Of a stretch of DNA of 64,000 nt, positions 32,676-43,109 are shown piece by piece. Numbering within the stretch: position 1 is the stretch's first letter; each line of letters opens with the position of its first letter. The notes below the pieces were generated by a model. The model was given only the letters and a program-made list of their open reading frames with translations, was not told the DNA's origin and made no database searches. Origin of the DNA: Microbulbifer hydrolyticus. Its GTDB lineage: Bacteria > Pseudomonadota > Gammaproteobacteria > Pseudomonadales > Cellvibrionaceae. The stretch is from contig NZ_CP047491.1 in the NCBI RefSeq assembly GCF_009931115.1, forward strand, positions 1,439,501 through 1,503,500, given 5' to 3'. A program made the translations under genes and the position numbers.

Positions 32676-34424
32676 ATGAAAACTGCACTCTTCGCCGCGT
32701 CTGCACTGGCGCTTGCCGTGATTGCCGGCTGTTCTTCTGACGAAAAATCCAACGCCAACCCGGATGCTTCCGCGCCCGCACAAAGCACCGCACAGCAGGC
32801 GGCCGACCCCGCGCAGCAATCAACCCAGGCGCAACCGGCTACCGGTCCCCAGGCCGGTGGTATCGCCAAGGGCGTGGATCCGTCGCGCTTTGATATTTAC
32901 GCACCGGTTGAGCTGAATGCCGATCTGTCGTCGCTGTCTGAAAACCAGCGCAAGATGATCGGCCTGTTGATCGAGGCCAGCCAGATTATGGACCAGCTGT
33001 TCTGGCTGCAGTCCTATGGCCCCGCGCAGGAATTGCTGAGCGGTATCGACGATAGCGCCGCACGCACCTTCGCCGATATCAACTACGGCCCGTGGGACCG
33101 CCTGAACGACAACAAGCCGTTTATCGAAGGTTATGGCGACAAGCCGCTGGGTGCCGAGTTTTACCCGGAAGACATGACCAAGAATGAATTTGAATCCTGG
33201 GAGCAGCCGGGCAAAGACGGGCAATATTCTCTGGTTCGCCGCGATGGCGATGGCAACCTGAAACTGGTGCCGTACCACGAGGCCTACAAGGCCGAGCTGG
33301 AAAAAGCGGCCGCGCTGCTGCGCGAGGCATCCGCCCTGGCGGAGGACAAGGACTTTGCCGGCTACCTGAAGCTGCGCGCGGACGCACTGATGGACGACCA
33401 GTTCCGCGACAGCGACATGGCGTGGATGGATATGAAGGACAACCGCATCGATGTAGTGATCGGCCCGATCGAAAACTACGAAGACCAGTTGTTTGCCTAC
33501 CGCACCGCCTACGAGTCCTATGTACTGCTGAAGGACATGGAGTGGAGCGAAAAGCTGGCCAAGTTCGCCGCCTTCCTGCCGGAATTGCAGCGTGGACTGC
33601 CTGTAGATGACAAGTACAAGGCGGAAACCCCGGGAACCGATTCCGATCTTAACGCCTACGATGTGCTGTATTACGCGGGCCACAGCAACGCCGGTTCCAA
33701 GACCATCGCGATCAACCTGCCGAACGACGAAGAAGTTCAGCTCAAAAAGGGCACTCGCCGGCTGCAGCTGAAAAATGCAATGCGCGCGAAGTTCGACCAG
33801 ATCATGCTGCCCATCAGTGGTGTACTGATCGCGGAAGACCAGCGCAAGCACATCACGTTCGATGCCTTCTTCGCCAACACCATGTTCCACGAAGTGGCCC
33901 ACGGCCTTGGCATTAAGAAAACCGTCACCGATGGCAGCAATGTTCGCCAGGTTTTGAAAGAAACTTCCTCGGCGCTGGAAGAGGGCAAAGCGGATATCCT
34001 CGGCCTTTACATGATCACCAAGCTGCACGAGAAGGGTGAACTGGAAGAGGGCGAGCTGATGGACAACTACGTCACCTTCCTCGCTGGTATCTTCCGCAGT
34101 GTGCGCTTCGGTGCCGCCAGTGCCCACGGCAAGGCGAACATGATGCGCTTCAACTTCTTCAAGCAGGAAGGTGCGTTTACCCGCGATGACGCCACCGGCC
34201 AGTACAGTGTGGACTTCGACAAGATGCAGGCGGCCATGACCAAGCTGTCCAACCTGATCCTGACTATTCAGGGCGATGGTAACTACGGCAAGGCAAAAGA
34301 CCTGCTGGATAATATGGGGGTGGTCGGCAGTGAGTTGCAGGCAGATCTGGATCGCCTCTCCGAGGCCAACATCCCGGTGGATGTAACGTTTATACAGGGT
34401 AAGGAAGTTCTGGGTATCAAGTAA
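32676..34424 (+). CDS. M49-like zinc peptidase lipoprotein
   Basis: 582 residues. Lipoprotein signal with ALAVIAGC (cysteine near residue 19) and a Ser/Gln/Ala-rich linker to about 65. The catalytic domain shows HEVAH (H405, H409) and, about 30 residues on, EEGKAD (E435-D440), the metal-binding pattern of dipeptidyl-peptidase III relatives (M49), which usually have HEXXXH; here the helix motif is a plain HEXXH. A periplasmic or surface peptide-cleaving role is likely. AGGCAGGAA lies upstream of the ATG. Confidence 0.82.
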   Translation: MKTALFAASALALAVIAGCSSDEKSNANPDASAPAQSTAQQAADPAQQSTQAQPATGPQAGGIAKGVDPSRFDIYAPVELNADLSSLSENQRKMIGLLIEASQIMDQLFWLQSYGPAQELLSGIDDSAARTFADINYGPWDRLNDNKPFIEGYGDKPLGAEFYPEDMTKNEFESWEQPGKDGQYSLVRRDGDGNLKLVPYHEAYKAELEKAAALLREASALAEDKDFAGYLKLRADALMDDQFRDSDMAWMDMKDNRIDVVIGPIENYEDQLFAYRTAYESYVLLKDMEWSEKLAKFAAFLPELQRGLPVDDKYKAETPGTDSDLNAYDVLYYAGHSNAGSKTIAINLPNDEEVQLKKGTRRLQLKNAMRAKFDQIMLPISGVLIAEDQRKHITFDAFFANTMFHEVAHGLGIKKTVTDGSNVRQVLKETSSALEEGKADILGLYMITKLHEKGELEEGELMDNYVTFLAGIFRSVRFGAASAHGKANMMRFNFFKQEGAFTRDDATGQYSVDFDKMQAAMTKLSNLILTIQGDGNYGKAKDLLDNMGVVGSELQADLDRLSEANIPVDVTFIQGKEVLGIK

Positions 34425-34468
34425 CCTGGCCCACCACTGCGCGTTCCGGCAATGCGCCGGAACATTCG

Positions 34469-34523
34469 AAAAGCCCGAAAATCACGGTGCCACTTGAGGT
34501 GGGCCGGGGTTTTCGGGCTTTTT
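34469..34523 (+). terminator. Rho-independent terminator after the peptidase gene
   Basis: AAAAGCCCGAAAA (34469-34481) pairs with TTTTCGGGCTTTT (34510-34522) across a 28-base loop that has its own short stem (GTGCCACTTGAGGTGGGCC region); a T run follows. Confidence 0.75.
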
Positions 34524-34672
34524 GACATTCCCGGGTTGTTCACGGCGTACTGCTGGCGAGGCGTTACGTGGTAGCCCTCTGCCAGACCGCTTGGTTTGCG
34601 CAATATAGCCAGTTCCGAATCTGACTAGTCTATTCCCATTTCCCGCCATACCATGGCCTTCATTCAAGTAAT

Positions 34673-34715
34673 CAGTGAACGCAAGTAACCAGTGAACTCA
34701 AGTAACCAGTGAACC
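34673..34715 (+). repeat. Short tandem repeat at the alkA start
   Basis: AGTGAAC and CAAGTAACC alternate in near-perfect 17-base copies: AGTGAACGCAAGTAACC, AGTGAACTCAAGTAACC, then AGTGAACCCC. The GTG start of the following gene lies in the last copy, so the repeat may set translation level or offer several GTG starts. Confidence 0.75.
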
Positions 34716-36208
34716 CCGTGCAACCGGATCCCGAACTCTGCCACAGCGCCCGTCTCGCTCGCGACAAGCGGTTTGACGGCCGCTTCTACACGGCGGTGAA
34801 AACCACCGGCATTTTTTGCCGACCCATCTGTCCGGCACGCCCGCCGCTGGAAAAGAATGTCGAATACTTCGCCACGGCGGCGGAGGCCACTGCGGCCGGG
34901 TATCGTCCCTGTCTGCGCTGCAGGCCGGATGCCGCCCCGGGGAGCGCTGCGTGGGGGCTGGTGTCCACTACCGTGCAGCGGGCAATGAACCTGATGCGTC
35001 GCGAGCGCGAGGCACAATCCATCGAGCAGTTGGCGGACCGGTTGGGAATCAGCAGCCGCTATCTGCGAAAGCTGTTTGCGGAGCATGTGGGGTTGAGCCC
35101 GCTGCAGGTATGGCAGACCGAGCGCGCGCTTTTTGCGTTTGGCCTGTTGCGCGATACCGGTTTGCCCATCGCGGATGTCGCATTCGCGTCTGGTTTCAAC
35201 AGCCTGCGCCGCTTCAACGGCGTGTTCAAGGACATTTACCGGCGCACGCCGACGGAAGTGCGGCGTGAGCAGGCTGGCCGTACCAGCAAAACTGCCGACA
35301 GTGGCGCGGAGCCTGTGCGCATGTACCTCAGTTACCGGCCGCCGCTGGACTGGCCGCAGTTGCTTGAATTCTTTGCGGCCCGAACCCTGCCGGGTATCGA
35401 ACAGGTGGTGATGGGGGAAGACCCGGAACAGGGTCTCTACCAGCGCACCTTTGAGCTGGAAGGGCAGCGAGGCTTGCTGCGGGTACGCCATCAACCGCAC
35501 AAGGATCGACTGGAAGTGGAGGTCTTTGCCAGCCGCAGCGGTGCCGTGCTGTATCAGGTGCGGGAAAGGCTGCGGCGCCTGTTTGACCTGGACGCTGACA
35601 GCGAGGAAATTCGCAATCACCTGGCTGCGGACCCGCTGCTGGCTGAGGTTCTCACGCACAGCCAGGCGCCGCGCCTGCCCGGGGCCTGGGATCCATTTGA
35701 ATACGCGTTGCGGGCGATTCTCGGCCAGCAGATCTCTGTGGCAGCGGCCACCACCATTGCCGGGCGTGTGGCCCACGCGTACGGTGCCTCCTTCGCCGGT
35801 GCGGATGGCGTGGACTACTGGCTGTTCCCTACGGCCGAACAATTATCCGAGGCGGATTTCTCTGGCATCGGCGTCACCCGCGCCCGTGCAAATACCTTGC
35901 GTACCTTTGTCGCCGCCACCCTCAGCGGTGAGATCGATTTCGATGCGCCGGACCTGGAAACCTGGTGCCGGCAGATGACGGCGCTGCCGGGTATCGGTGA
36001 CTGGACCGCACAGTACACGGCCATGCGCGGGCTCTCCCTGCCCGATGCATTCCCGGCATCCGACCTCGGTGTGCTGATTGCCCTGGGCTCTGGCGATAAA
36101 AAGGCCACGCCGAAGCAGGCGCTGGCCCGGGCTGAAAACTGGCGCCCGTGGCGCGCCTACGCTGCGCTGTTGTTGTGGCAATCCCTGAAATTGAGGCAAT
36201 CACGATGA
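34709..36208 (+). CDS. alkA: Ada-AlkA fusion: alkylation sensor and 3-methyladenine glycosylase
   Basis: 499 residues. Residues 1-80: Ada zinc domain with four cysteines (FCRPIC near 36 and CLRC near 69); the first is the methyl acceptor in Ada. Residues 85-185: AraC helix-turn-helix. Residues 195-300: AlkA N-terminal domain. Residues 310-480: HhH-GPD glycosylase with LPGIGDWTAQY and a catalytic aspartate in FPASDLGV. The O6-methylguanine transferase half of E. coli Ada is missing and is supplied by the next gene. It should sense DNA alkylation, activate transcription and excise 3-methyladenine. GTG 34709 is chosen; GTG 34718 is an alternative. Confidence 0.9.
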   Translation: MNPVQPDPELCHSARLARDKRFDGRFYTAVKTTGIFCRPICPARPPLEKNVEYFATAAEATAAGYRPCLRCRPDAAPGSAAWGLVSTTVQRAMNLMRREREAQSIEQLADRLGISSRYLRKLFAEHVGLSPLQVWQTERALFAFGLLRDTGLPIADVAFASGFNSLRRFNGVFKDIYRRTPTEVRREQAGRTSKTADSGAEPVRMYLSYRPPLDWPQLLEFFAARTLPGIEQVVMGEDPEQGLYQRTFELEGQRGLLRVRHQPHKDRLEVEVFASRSGAVLYQVRERLRRLFDLDADSEEIRNHLAADPLLAEVLTHSQAPRLPGAWDPFEYALRAILGQQISVAAATTIAGRVAHAYGASFAGADGVDYWLFPTAEQLSEADFSGIGVTRARANTLRTFVAATLSGEIDFDAPDLETWCRQMTALPGIGDWTAQYTAMRGLSLPDAFPASDLGVLIALGSGDKKATPKQALARAENWRPWRAYAALLLWQSLKLRQSR

Positions 36209-36687
36209 TCTACTACGAAATCTACCCATCCAGTTTTGGTGAGGTGGGGATTGCCGCCAGCGAAAACGCCCTGGAGGCCGTCGACCTGCAATCCGGCCAG
36301 CGCCCGCTGGTCCCGCGCGAGCACTGGGAGCGTCGCGCCACCGAACTGACGGATCGTGCGGCCGAGCAGCTGCAGGCGTATTTCAAGGGCGAGCGGGAGG
36401 TGTTTGACCTGCCGTTGCACGCGGGTGGCACGCCGTTCCAGCAATCCGTGTGGCGTGCGCTGTGTGCCATTCCCTACGGAGAAACCCGCAGTTATCGGGA
36501 GCTGGCCGAGGCCATCGGCAACCCCAAGGCGGTGCGGGCGGTCGCGCGGGCCAACGGAGCCAACCCGCTGTCCATCGTGGTGCCGTGCCACCGGGTCATT
36601 GGTGCGGATGGCACCCTGACCGGCTATGCAGGCGGGCTGGAGATGAAGGCCCGGTTACTGGCGCTGGAGGGCGCATTGATCGGCTGA
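36205..36687 (+). CDS. ogt: Methylated-DNA-protein cysteine methyltransferase
   Basis: 160 residues. ATG 36205 overlaps the alkA stop by four bases (ATGA), so the two are translationally coupled. The active site PCHRVIG with acceptor C128 is present, as are the upstream NPKAVRAVARANGANPL helix and the wing YAGG. It removes O6-alkyl groups from guanine in one suicide step. Together with the gene before it, it forms an adaptive-response unit. Confidence 0.93.
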   Translation: MIYYEIYPSSFGEVGIAASENALEAVDLQSGQRPLVPREHWERRATELTDRAAEQLQAYFKGEREVFDLPLHAGGTPFQQSVWRALCAIPYGETRSYRELAEAIGNPKAVRAVARANGANPLSIVVPCHRVIGADGTLTGYAGGLEMKARLLALEGALIG

Positions 36688-36801
36688 ACATGCCCGGCTG
36701 GTCACGGTCTTTCGGGGTGGTATTCACTGCCTTTGGGCTGGATAATGGCCGGCTGATTTTCACTGACTATTACCCTGACCAGAATCCCGAGCGGAGGCCA
36801 G

Positions 36802-37341
36802 ATGTTGTACAGATTGGGCGACAAACAGCCGCAGCTTGAAGGCGAGGGCCACTATGTGGCGCCGGGTGCCTGTGTCATCGGCCATGTGCTGATGAAGCCC
36901 CACAGTTCTGTGTGGTTCAACGCGGTGATCCGCGGTGACAATGACCTGATCACCATCGGTGAGCGGGCAAATATCCAGGATGGTTCGGTGTTGCATGCCG
37001 ACCCGGGTGTTCCGCTGCTGGTGGGTACCGGGGTCACCGTGGGCCACAAGGTGACGCTGCACGGCTGCCAGATCGGAGATTACTCGCTGGTGGGCATGAA
37101 TGCGGTAGTGTTGAACGGCGCCAGGATCGGCAAGTGCTGCATCATCGGGGCGAATGCGCTGGTTACAGAGAATGCGGAGATCCCGGATTATTCGCTGGTG
37201 CTGGGTAGCCCGGGCAAGGTAGTAAAGACCCTCGACGAATCCACGTTTGAGCTGCTGAAGGCGAGCAGTGAGATTTATGTGGCCAACGGCAAGCGGTTTG
37301 CGGAAGAGCTTGTGCCGGTGAACGGTGAGAGTGATGACTGA
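36802..37341 (+). CDS. yrdA: Gamma-class carbonic anhydrase-like protein
   Basis: 179 residues with GCGGAGG before the ATG. A left-handed beta-helix of hexapeptide repeats with conserved histidines in [17 protein letters not shown] and the related NAVIRGDN loop, the YrdA/CaiE family of gamma carbonic anhydrase homologues. Zinc-binding histidines are present; whether it has carbonic anhydrase activity is not known for most members. Confidence 0.9.
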   Translation: MLYRLGDKQPQLEGEGHYVAPGACVIGHVLMKPHSSVWFNAVIRGDNDLITIGERANIQDGSVLHADPGVPLLVGTGVTVGHKVTLHGCQIGDYSLVGMNAVVLNGARIGKCCIIGANALVTENAEIPDYSLVLGSPGKVVKTLDESTFELLKASSEIYVANGKRFAEELVPVNGESDD

Positions 37342-37576
37342 GAGCGACTGGAGCCGGGTAAAAAATCAAGAGCCGGAACCCGGGTTTGAGTTTCCGGTGA
37401 AGTCGCCCTGTGTTTCCGTTTGTGCGCTGAATCGCGATGATATCTGTGAGGGGTGTTTTCGTTCCGGGGCTGAGATCAGTCAGTGGGGGCGGATGTCTAA
37501 TGCCGAGAAAAAACAGGTATTGAGTCGGTGCAATGAGCGGGCTGTGGAAATGAAGCGGGTTTGGTGGTCCGATTGA
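37334..37576 (+). CDS. DUF1289 family protein
   Basis: 80 residues, ATG 37334 overlapping the previous stop by eight bases, so coupled. The order [18 protein letters not shown] and EISQWG is the DUF1289 signature, four cysteines that probably bind a metal. Function is unknown. Confidence 0.88.
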   Translation: MTESDWSRVKNQEPEPGFEFPVKSPCVSVCALNRDDICEGCFRSGAEISQWGRMSNAEKKQVLSRCNERAVEMKRVWWSD

Positions 37577-37632
37577 CCCACCTTCTACAGTTGCAGTGAT
37601 CCTCGGCAAGCGTTTTATTCTCGTTACGTGGC

Positions 37633-37743
37633 GGCAGAGCACCGGGTGCAGGTTTTCGGGACCGCTGTAGACCCATCCCTGGGCGCTGCGGCGCAAACAT
37701 CCTGTTTGCGACGCTCCCGAAAACCTGCACCCGGTGCTCTGCC
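37633..37743 (-). repeat. Twin-hairpin intergenic element, copy A
   Basis: Left arm 37633-37661 and right arm 37715-37743 are perfect reverse complements over 29 bases. Read on the minus strand the 53-base core has a hairpin CGCAAAC / GTTTGCG with loop AGGAT, then CCC AGGGAT GGG, then TCTACAGCGG. Same organisation as copies B, C and D. Confidence 0.9.
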
Positions 37744-37840
37744 TTCGCGTTTGGCGGTATTACTCCGTCAGAAATTATTGGGTACCAAGCCGGCTAGCAA
37801 CTTGGGCTTACGAAGCAAAAAATTGCCAGAATTGCACTAA

Positions 37841-37951
37841 GCACCGAGGGGCGGTAAGCCCTTCCGGGACCTTCACCGACAGGGATGTCGGTGCAGAGCT
37901 ACAGGGATGTATTCACCGCGTGTCCCGGAAGGGCTTACCGCCCCTCGGTGC
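37841..37951 (+). repeat. Twin-hairpin intergenic element, copy B
   Basis: Arms 37841-37870 and 37922-37951 pair perfectly over 30 bases. The core holds a first hairpin CACCGAC / GTCGGTG with loop AGGGAT and a second TAC / GTA with loop AGGGAT, then TTCACCGCGT. The second stem differs from the CCC/GGG of other copies but stays paired. Confidence 0.9.
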
Positions 37952-38008
37952 GTACCCGGATCAGAGCTCTACAAAAAACCTCCGGGCCAAAATTAAATAG
38001 AACAGAAT

Positions 38009-41000
38009 ATGACCCAACCCTTCGTACATTTAAGAATCCACACTGAATATTCCCTGATCGATGGCCTGGTGCGTATCAAGCCGCTGATCAGTCGTGTTGC
38101 CGAGCTGGAAATGCCGGCGGTGGCGATTACCGATCAGACGAATTTTTACGGCCAGGTAAAGTTTTACAAGGGCTGCATGGGTGCGGGTATCAAGCCCATC
38201 ACGGGCGCCGACTTCTGGTTGAAAGAAGGTGGTGAGGAGCAGCCGACACTGCTGACCCTTTACGCCATGAATACCACTGGCTACCGCAATATCACCGAGC
38301 TGATTTCCCGCGCGTGGATGGAAGGCCAGTATCACGGGCATGCGTTTGTTGAGCGGGCGTGGATTGAGCAGGCATCGGAAGGGGTGCTGATGCTGTCCGG
38401 TGCCAAGTACGGTGATGTTGGGCGCGCGCTGATTGCCAATCGACAGTCGCAGGCCGAAACGCTCGCGCAGGAGTGGGAGCGAATTTTCCCGGGGCGTTAT
38501 TACCTGGAGCTGCAGCGTACCGGTCGCCCGGGTGATGAAGAGTACCTGCATGCCGCGGCCGCACTGGCGGGGAAACTGAACCTGCCGGTGGTGGCGACCA
38601 ACGATGTGCGCTTTCTTGAAGACAGTGAGTTCGAGGCGCATGAGGTACGTGTGTGTATCCGCGAAGGCCGGGCGCTGGACGACCCGCGCCGCGAGCGCCG
38701 CTATTCCTCGGAGCAGTTTCTGCGCAGCCCGGAAGAGATGCAGGAGCTGTTCAGGGATATTCCTGAAGCACTGCAGAATACCGTGGAGATTGCCCGTCGC
38801 TGTTCCTCGCCCATTCAGCTGGGCAAATACTTCCTGCCGCAGTTCCCGATCCCGGAAGGGATGACGGAAAACGAGTTTTTCGAAAAGGTTTCCTTCGACG
38901 GCCTCTACGAGCGACTGGAGTTTATTCTCGACAAGTCCGCCCCGGATTACGAAGCGCGCAAAAAGGAATATGAAGATCGCCTGCGCTTCGAGCTGGATAT
39001 CGTTATCCAGATGGGATTCCCCGGATACTTCCTGATCGTAATGGACTTTATCCAGTGGGCGAAGGACCACGACATTCCGGTCGGCCCCGGGCGGGGTTCC
39101 GGTGCCGGCTCGTTGATTGCCTATTCGCAAAAGATCACCGATCTCGACCCGCTGCAGTACGACCTGCTGTTCGAACGTTTCCTGAACCCGGAGCGGGTAT
39201 CCATGCCCGACTTCGACGTCGACTTCTGTATGGAGAAGCGCGACCGCGTGATCAGCTACGTAGCCGATAACTACGGCCGCAACGCGGTAAGCCAGATCAT
39301 CACCTTCGGTACCATGGCCGCCAAGGCGGTGGTGCGGGACGTGGCGCGGGTGCAGGGCAAGTCGTATGGCCTCGCGGACAAACTCTCGAAAATGATTCCG
39401 CCGGATCCAGGCATGACCCTGGAAAAGGCGTTCGAGCAGGAAGAGGTGCTGCGGGAGTTCCTCGAGAACGACGAAGAGGGCCAGGAAATCTGGGAAATGG
39501 CCCTGCAGCTGGAAGGTGTGGCCCGAAACGTGGGCAAGCACGCGGGTGGCGTGGTGATCGCCCCCACCAAACTCACCGATTTTGCGCCGCTCTATTGTGA
39601 TGAGACCGGTGCCGGCCTGGTTACCCAGTTCGACAAGAACGACGTGGAAGACGCGGGCCTGGTGAAGTTCGACTTCCTCGGTCTGCGGACCCTGACCATC
39701 ATCGACTGGGCCAAGGCAATGGTGGACGAGCAGCGCGCGCGGGAGGGCAAGGAGCCGCTCGTGATCGAGGCGCTGCCGCTGGACGATGCCGAAACCTTCA
39801 AGATGATCAAGCGCGCCGAAACCACGGCGGTATTCCAGCTGGAATCCCGCGGTATGAAGGACCTGATCAAGCGCCTGCAGCCGGATAACCTCGAGGACAT
39901 GATCGCCCTGGTGGCCCTGTTCCGTCCAGGCCCGCTGCAGTCCGGCATGGTGGACGACTTCATCAACCGGAAACACGGGCGCGCCCAGGTGGCCTACCCG
40001 GATGCCAAGTACCAGCACGAAAAACTGAAGCCGATCCTGGAGCCCACCTACGGGGTAATTGTTTACCAGGAACAGGTAATGCAGATTGCCCAGGAGCTGG
40101 CAGGCTATACCCTCGGTGGCGCAGATATGCTGCGTCGCGCCATGGGTAAGAAAAAGCCCGAGGAAATGGCCAAGCAGCGGGCCACCTTTGAAGAGGGCGC
40201 CAAGGAGCAGGGCGTAGACCCCGACCTGGCAATCAAGATCTTCGACCTGGTGGAAAAGTTCGCCGGTTACGGCTTTAACAAATCCCACTCCGCTGCCTAC
40301 GCACTGGTCTCCTACCAGACCGCATGGCTGAAGGCGCACTACCCGGCCCAGTTTATGGCCGCCACCATGTCTTCGGACATGGACAAAACCGATAAGGTCG
40401 TGACCTTTATCGAAGAGTGCCGGGCCATGAAGCTGGACCTGGTGCCGCCGGATGTAAACCTCGGCAGTTACCAGTTCTCCGTGGATGTGGACAACCGCAT
40501 CATTTACGGACTCGGTGCCATCAAGGGCCTGGGCGAAGGCCCGATCGACAACATTATTGCCGAGCGCGAGCAGGGCGGCCCGTTCACCGATCTGTTCGAC
40601 TTCTGCTCGCGGATCGACCCGCGCAAGGTGAACAAGCGTGCGCTCGAAGCGCTGGTGCGCTCCGGCGCCCTCGACAGCATCGGCCCGGATACCACCGGCG
40701 TGGATGGCCTGGATTACTCCCGTGCGGTGCTGTTCAACGCGCTGGACGAGGCGGTGAAATCGGCCGAGCAGCAGAGCAAGAACGACAGCGCGGGCATGAT
40801 GGACCTGTTCGGCGAGGTGGTGCGCTCCTCGTCCGACGGTGACGTCTACGAAGATTTCCGCAATGCCCGTCCGTGGGGTATTCGTGAGCGCCTTGAGGGT
40901 GAAAAGAATACCCTCGGCCTGTACCTGACGGGCCACCCAATCGATGAGTATGAGGAAGAACTCAAGCATCTGGTGAAGGCGCGTATCGCCGACCTCAAGC

Positions 41001-41527
41001 CCGGCCGTGAAAACCAGAAGGTGGCGGGCCTGGTTGTTGGGATGCGGGTGATGAAGACCAAGCGCGGGGATACCATGGCGATCGTCACGCTCGACGACCG
41101 CAGTGCGCGGATCGAGGCGGCGGTGTTCAGCGAGGCGTTCGGTGAGCACCGTGAAAAGCTGGTGAAGGATTCGCTGCTGGTGCTGGAAGGTTCCATCTCT
41201 CACGATGATTACAGCGGCGGCCTCAAGATGAGCGTGAACAGTGTGTCCACGCTGGATGACCTGCGCAGTGGCAGCGTGATCGGGGTGACCCTGAAAATCG
41301 ACAGTGCCCAGGCGCTGCCGAAGATGGGGCAGCGTCTCAGTGCCTGCCTGCGGCCTTATATTGGCGGCAGCTGCCCGATCCTGGTGGAAGTCGAGCGCAG
41401 CGACGCCCGCGGTACCTTCCGCCTCGCCGATACGTGGAAAGTTGAGCCAAATGATCAGCTCATCCAGTCCCTGCGTGAGTTGGTGGGGCGTGAGCGGGTG
41501 CAGCTCAACTACAATCAACGGCAGTAA
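38009..41527 (+). CDS. dnaE: DNA polymerase III alpha subunit
   Basis: 1172 residues, normal for proteobacterial DnaE1. The N-terminal PHP domain starts [15 protein letters not shown]; the polymerase core has the [11 protein letters not shown] motif near 365 and catalytic aspartates in PDFDVDF near 400; a helix-hairpin-helix and OB domain follow, and a beta-clamp-binding tail. It is the replicative polymerase. A 1162-residue open frame on the opposite strand is only a high-G+C shadow. Confidence 0.97.
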   Translation: MTQPFVHLRIHTEYSLIDGLVRIKPLISRVAELEMPAVAITDQTNFYGQVKFYKGCMGAGIKPITGADFWLKEGGEEQPTLLTLYAMNTTGYRNITELISRAWMEGQYHGHAFVERAWIEQASEGVLMLSGAKYGDVGRALIANRQSQAETLAQEWERIFPGRYYLELQRTGRPGDEEYLHAAAALAGKLNLPVVATNDVRFLEDSEFEAHEVRVCIREGRALDDPRRERRYSSEQFLRSPEEMQELFRDIPEALQNTVEIARRCSSPIQLGKYFLPQFPIPEGMTENEFFEKVSFDGLYERLEFILDKSAPDYEARKKEYEDRLRFELDIVIQMGFPGYFLIVMDFIQWAKDHDIPVGPGRGSGAGSLIAYSQKITDLDPLQYDLLFERFLNPERVSMPDFDVDFCMEKRDRVISYVADNYGRNAVSQIITFGTMAAKAVVRDVARVQGKSYGLADKLSKMIPPDPGMTLEKAFEQEEVLREFLENDEEGQEIWEMALQLEGVARNVGKHAGGVVIAPTKLTDFAPLYCDETGAGLVTQFDKNDVEDAGLVKFDFLGLRTLTIIDWAKAMVDEQRAREGKEPLVIEALPLDDAETFKMIKRAETTAVFQLESRGMKDLIKRLQPDNLEDMIALVALFRPGPLQSGMVDDFINRKHGRAQVAYPDAKYQHEKLKPILEPTYGVIVYQEQVMQIAQELAGYTLGGADMLRRAMGKKKPEEMAKQRATFEEGAKEQGVDPDLAIKIFDLVEKFAGYGFNKSHSAAYALVSYQTAWLKAHYPAQFMAATMSSDMDKTDKVVTFIEECRAMKLDLVPPDVNLGSYQFSVDVDNRIIYGLGAIKGLGEGPIDNIIAEREQGGPFTDLFDFCSRIDPRKVNKRALEALVRSGALDSIGPDTTGVDGLDYSRAVLFNALDEAVKSAEQQSKNDSAGMMDLFGEVVRSSSDGDVYEDFRNARPWGIRERLEGEKNTLGLYLTGHPIDEYEEELKHLVKARIADLKPGRENQKVAGLVVGMRVMKTKRGDTMAIVTLDDRSARIEAAVFSEAFGEHREKLVKDSLLVLEGSISHDDYSGGLKMSVNSVSTLDDLRSGSVIGVTLKIDSAQALPKMGQRLSACLRPYIGGSCPILVEVERSDARGTFRLADTWKVEPNDQLIQSLRELVGRERVQLNYNQRQ

Positions 41528-41789
41528 TCAGGAGCCAATGGGTGCGAAATGGCCGGAACTGGTTCTCGCCAGCAGCTGTTTGTATCCGCGCTAGCGGCCT
41601 CGCCACCAATAGGGGCAATTTGGACATTGGGGTTATCGGTAAGTGCGGTGTGCACTCGACTGCTTGGTCCTATCCCGGTAAGCTAGCCGCCATTTTCAGT
41701 AGACGAGGCCTGTTTGCGACCGTTTGGGGTGTTTTGGTCGCATTTTCCAACATTTGGCAGGCCCATAGAATTATCAAGGCGCGAATTAA

Positions 41790-42746
41790 ATGAACTTCAG
41801 TTTTCTCGAGTTTGAACAGCCGATTGCGGAACTGGAAAGCAAGATCAAGGAGCTCCAGCACGTAGGGGACGACAACGACCTCAACATCGCTGAAGAGATC
41901 ACCCGACTGCGGGAGAAGAGCGAAAAGCTCACCGAGTCCCTCTATTCCGACCTCTCTCCGTGGCAGATCGTTCAGGTGGCGCGTCATCCACAGCGCCCCT
42001 ACGCCAGGGACTACATTGAGCGTATCTTCACCGACTGGGACGAGCTTCACGGCGACCGCCACTTTGGTGACGACAAGGCGATCATTGCCGGTATCGGCCG
42101 TCTGGAAGGCCGTCCGGTGGCGGTGATCGGGGAAGAGAAAGGGCGCACGGTCAACGAAAAGGTAAAGCGTAACTTCGGTATGCCGAAGCCCGAGGGTTAC
42201 CGCAAGGCCCAGCGCATCATGGAGATGGCCGAGCGCTTCAAGATGCCGGTACTGACCCTGATCGACACCCCGGGGGCGTACCCGGGTATCGACAGTGAGG
42301 AGCGCGGTATCTCCGAGGCGATTGCCAAAAACCTGGCGGTAATGTCCCGCCTGCGTACGCCGATCATCTGCACCGTTATCGGTGAGGGCTCTTCCGGCGG
42401 TGCCCTGGCCATCGGCGTCGGTGACCAGCTGAACATGCTGCAGTACTCCACCTACTTTGTGATCTCGCCGGAAGGCTGCGCCAATATCATCTGGAAGACC
42501 GTGGAGAAGGCGCCGCTGGCCGCCGAGGCCATGGGTGTGACTTCCAGCGTGCTGGAAGAGCTGGGCATCGTGGATGAGACTCTGCCGGAACCCCTGGGCG
42601 GCGCCCACCGCGATCCGGACCTGATGGCGGCGCGCCTGCGGGATCGCCTGTCCGAACAGCTGGACAAGCTGACCGCGGTACCGCTGGATGAATTGCTGGA
42701 GAAGCGTTACCAGCGTCTGATGAGCTACGGTAACGTAACTGGCTGA
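41790..42746 (+). CDS. accA: Acetyl-CoA carboxylase carboxyltransferase alpha subunit
   Basis: 318 residues. The family start [33 protein letters not shown], the crotonase-type FGDDKAI region and the [15 protein letters not shown] oxyanion-loop region are all present. With AccD it transfers carboxyl from biotin to acetyl-CoA for fatty acid synthesis. dnaE-accA order is common in gammaproteobacteria. The 262 bases between dnaE and accA hold no convincing gene. Confidence 0.97.
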   Translation: MNFSFLEFEQPIAELESKIKELQHVGDDNDLNIAEEITRLREKSEKLTESLYSDLSPWQIVQVARHPQRPYARDYIERIFTDWDELHGDRHFGDDKAIIAGIGRLEGRPVAVIGEEKGRTVNEKVKRNFGMPKPEGYRKAQRIMEMAERFKMPVLTLIDTPGAYPGIDSEERGISEAIAKNLAVMSRLRTPIICTVIGEGSSGGALAIGVGDQLNMLQYSTYFVISPEGCANIIWKTVEKAPLAAEAMGVTSSVLEELGIVDETLPEPLGGAHRDPDLMAARLRDRLSEQLDKLTAVPLDELLEKRYQRLMSYGNVTG

Positions 42747-43109
42747 TCTCCCTCTCTCCTAACGATGCGTCGACGGCACCCAGGTCGTCGACGCACTCGA
42801 ATACCACTTTCCCGCTGTACCAAATCCGCCTCTGGCTTCTCAGTTTCAATCATATCCGAGTGATTTTCCCACTTTTCTTTGCCGTGAAGTGAACAGCTTT
42901 TCTGGCCTGTATTTCCACCTGATTGTGTGTGGGAATTCCGAATCCGTCGCTTAAATTCCTTCATTTCTCCCAATTCCCGCACTGCTCAAGGTGGGATGCC
43001 GCACTGTACCCAAAGCATATTAATTTATCGTCGCAGCAATCCGGTCGCAGGTGATCGCCGGAATATGACAATCGAAAGATAAAAATAATCAGCGATAAAC
43101 AGGAAATGC
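42747..43109. other. 363-base gene-free interval after accA
   Basis: No gene seen. An inverted repeat TGCGTCGAC (42766-42774) / GTCGACGCA (42787-42795) may end accA transcription, though no T run follows. The right half is A+T richer and probably contains the promoter of the next gene. Confidence 0.5.

Larger units (their letters stand above)
37577..38008. other. 432-base intergenic region holding two twin-hairpin elements
   Basis: No gene. The region is filled by two long inverted-repeat elements (listed separately) in opposite orientation, and ends at dnaE. Short open frames across it read through the repeats and are not coding. Confidence 0.8.

Noticed and set aside
37628..37840. Short open frame across the twin-hairpin element A
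   Set aside because: It runs through both inverted-repeat arms and has no start signal or family match.
38030..41518. A 1162-residue open frame antisense to dnaE
   Set aside because: It mirrors dnaE codon for codon in G+C-rich DNA, has no family features, and dnaE is certain.
41542..41793. Possible 83-residue gene between dnaE and accA
   Set aside because: No ribosome binding site, no family match, odd composition, and it overlaps the accA start.
42766..42795. TGCGTCGAC / GTCGACGCA inverted repeat as a further twin-hairpin element
   Set aside because: Arms are only nine bases and the AGGGAT loops and TTCACGGCGT segment are absent.
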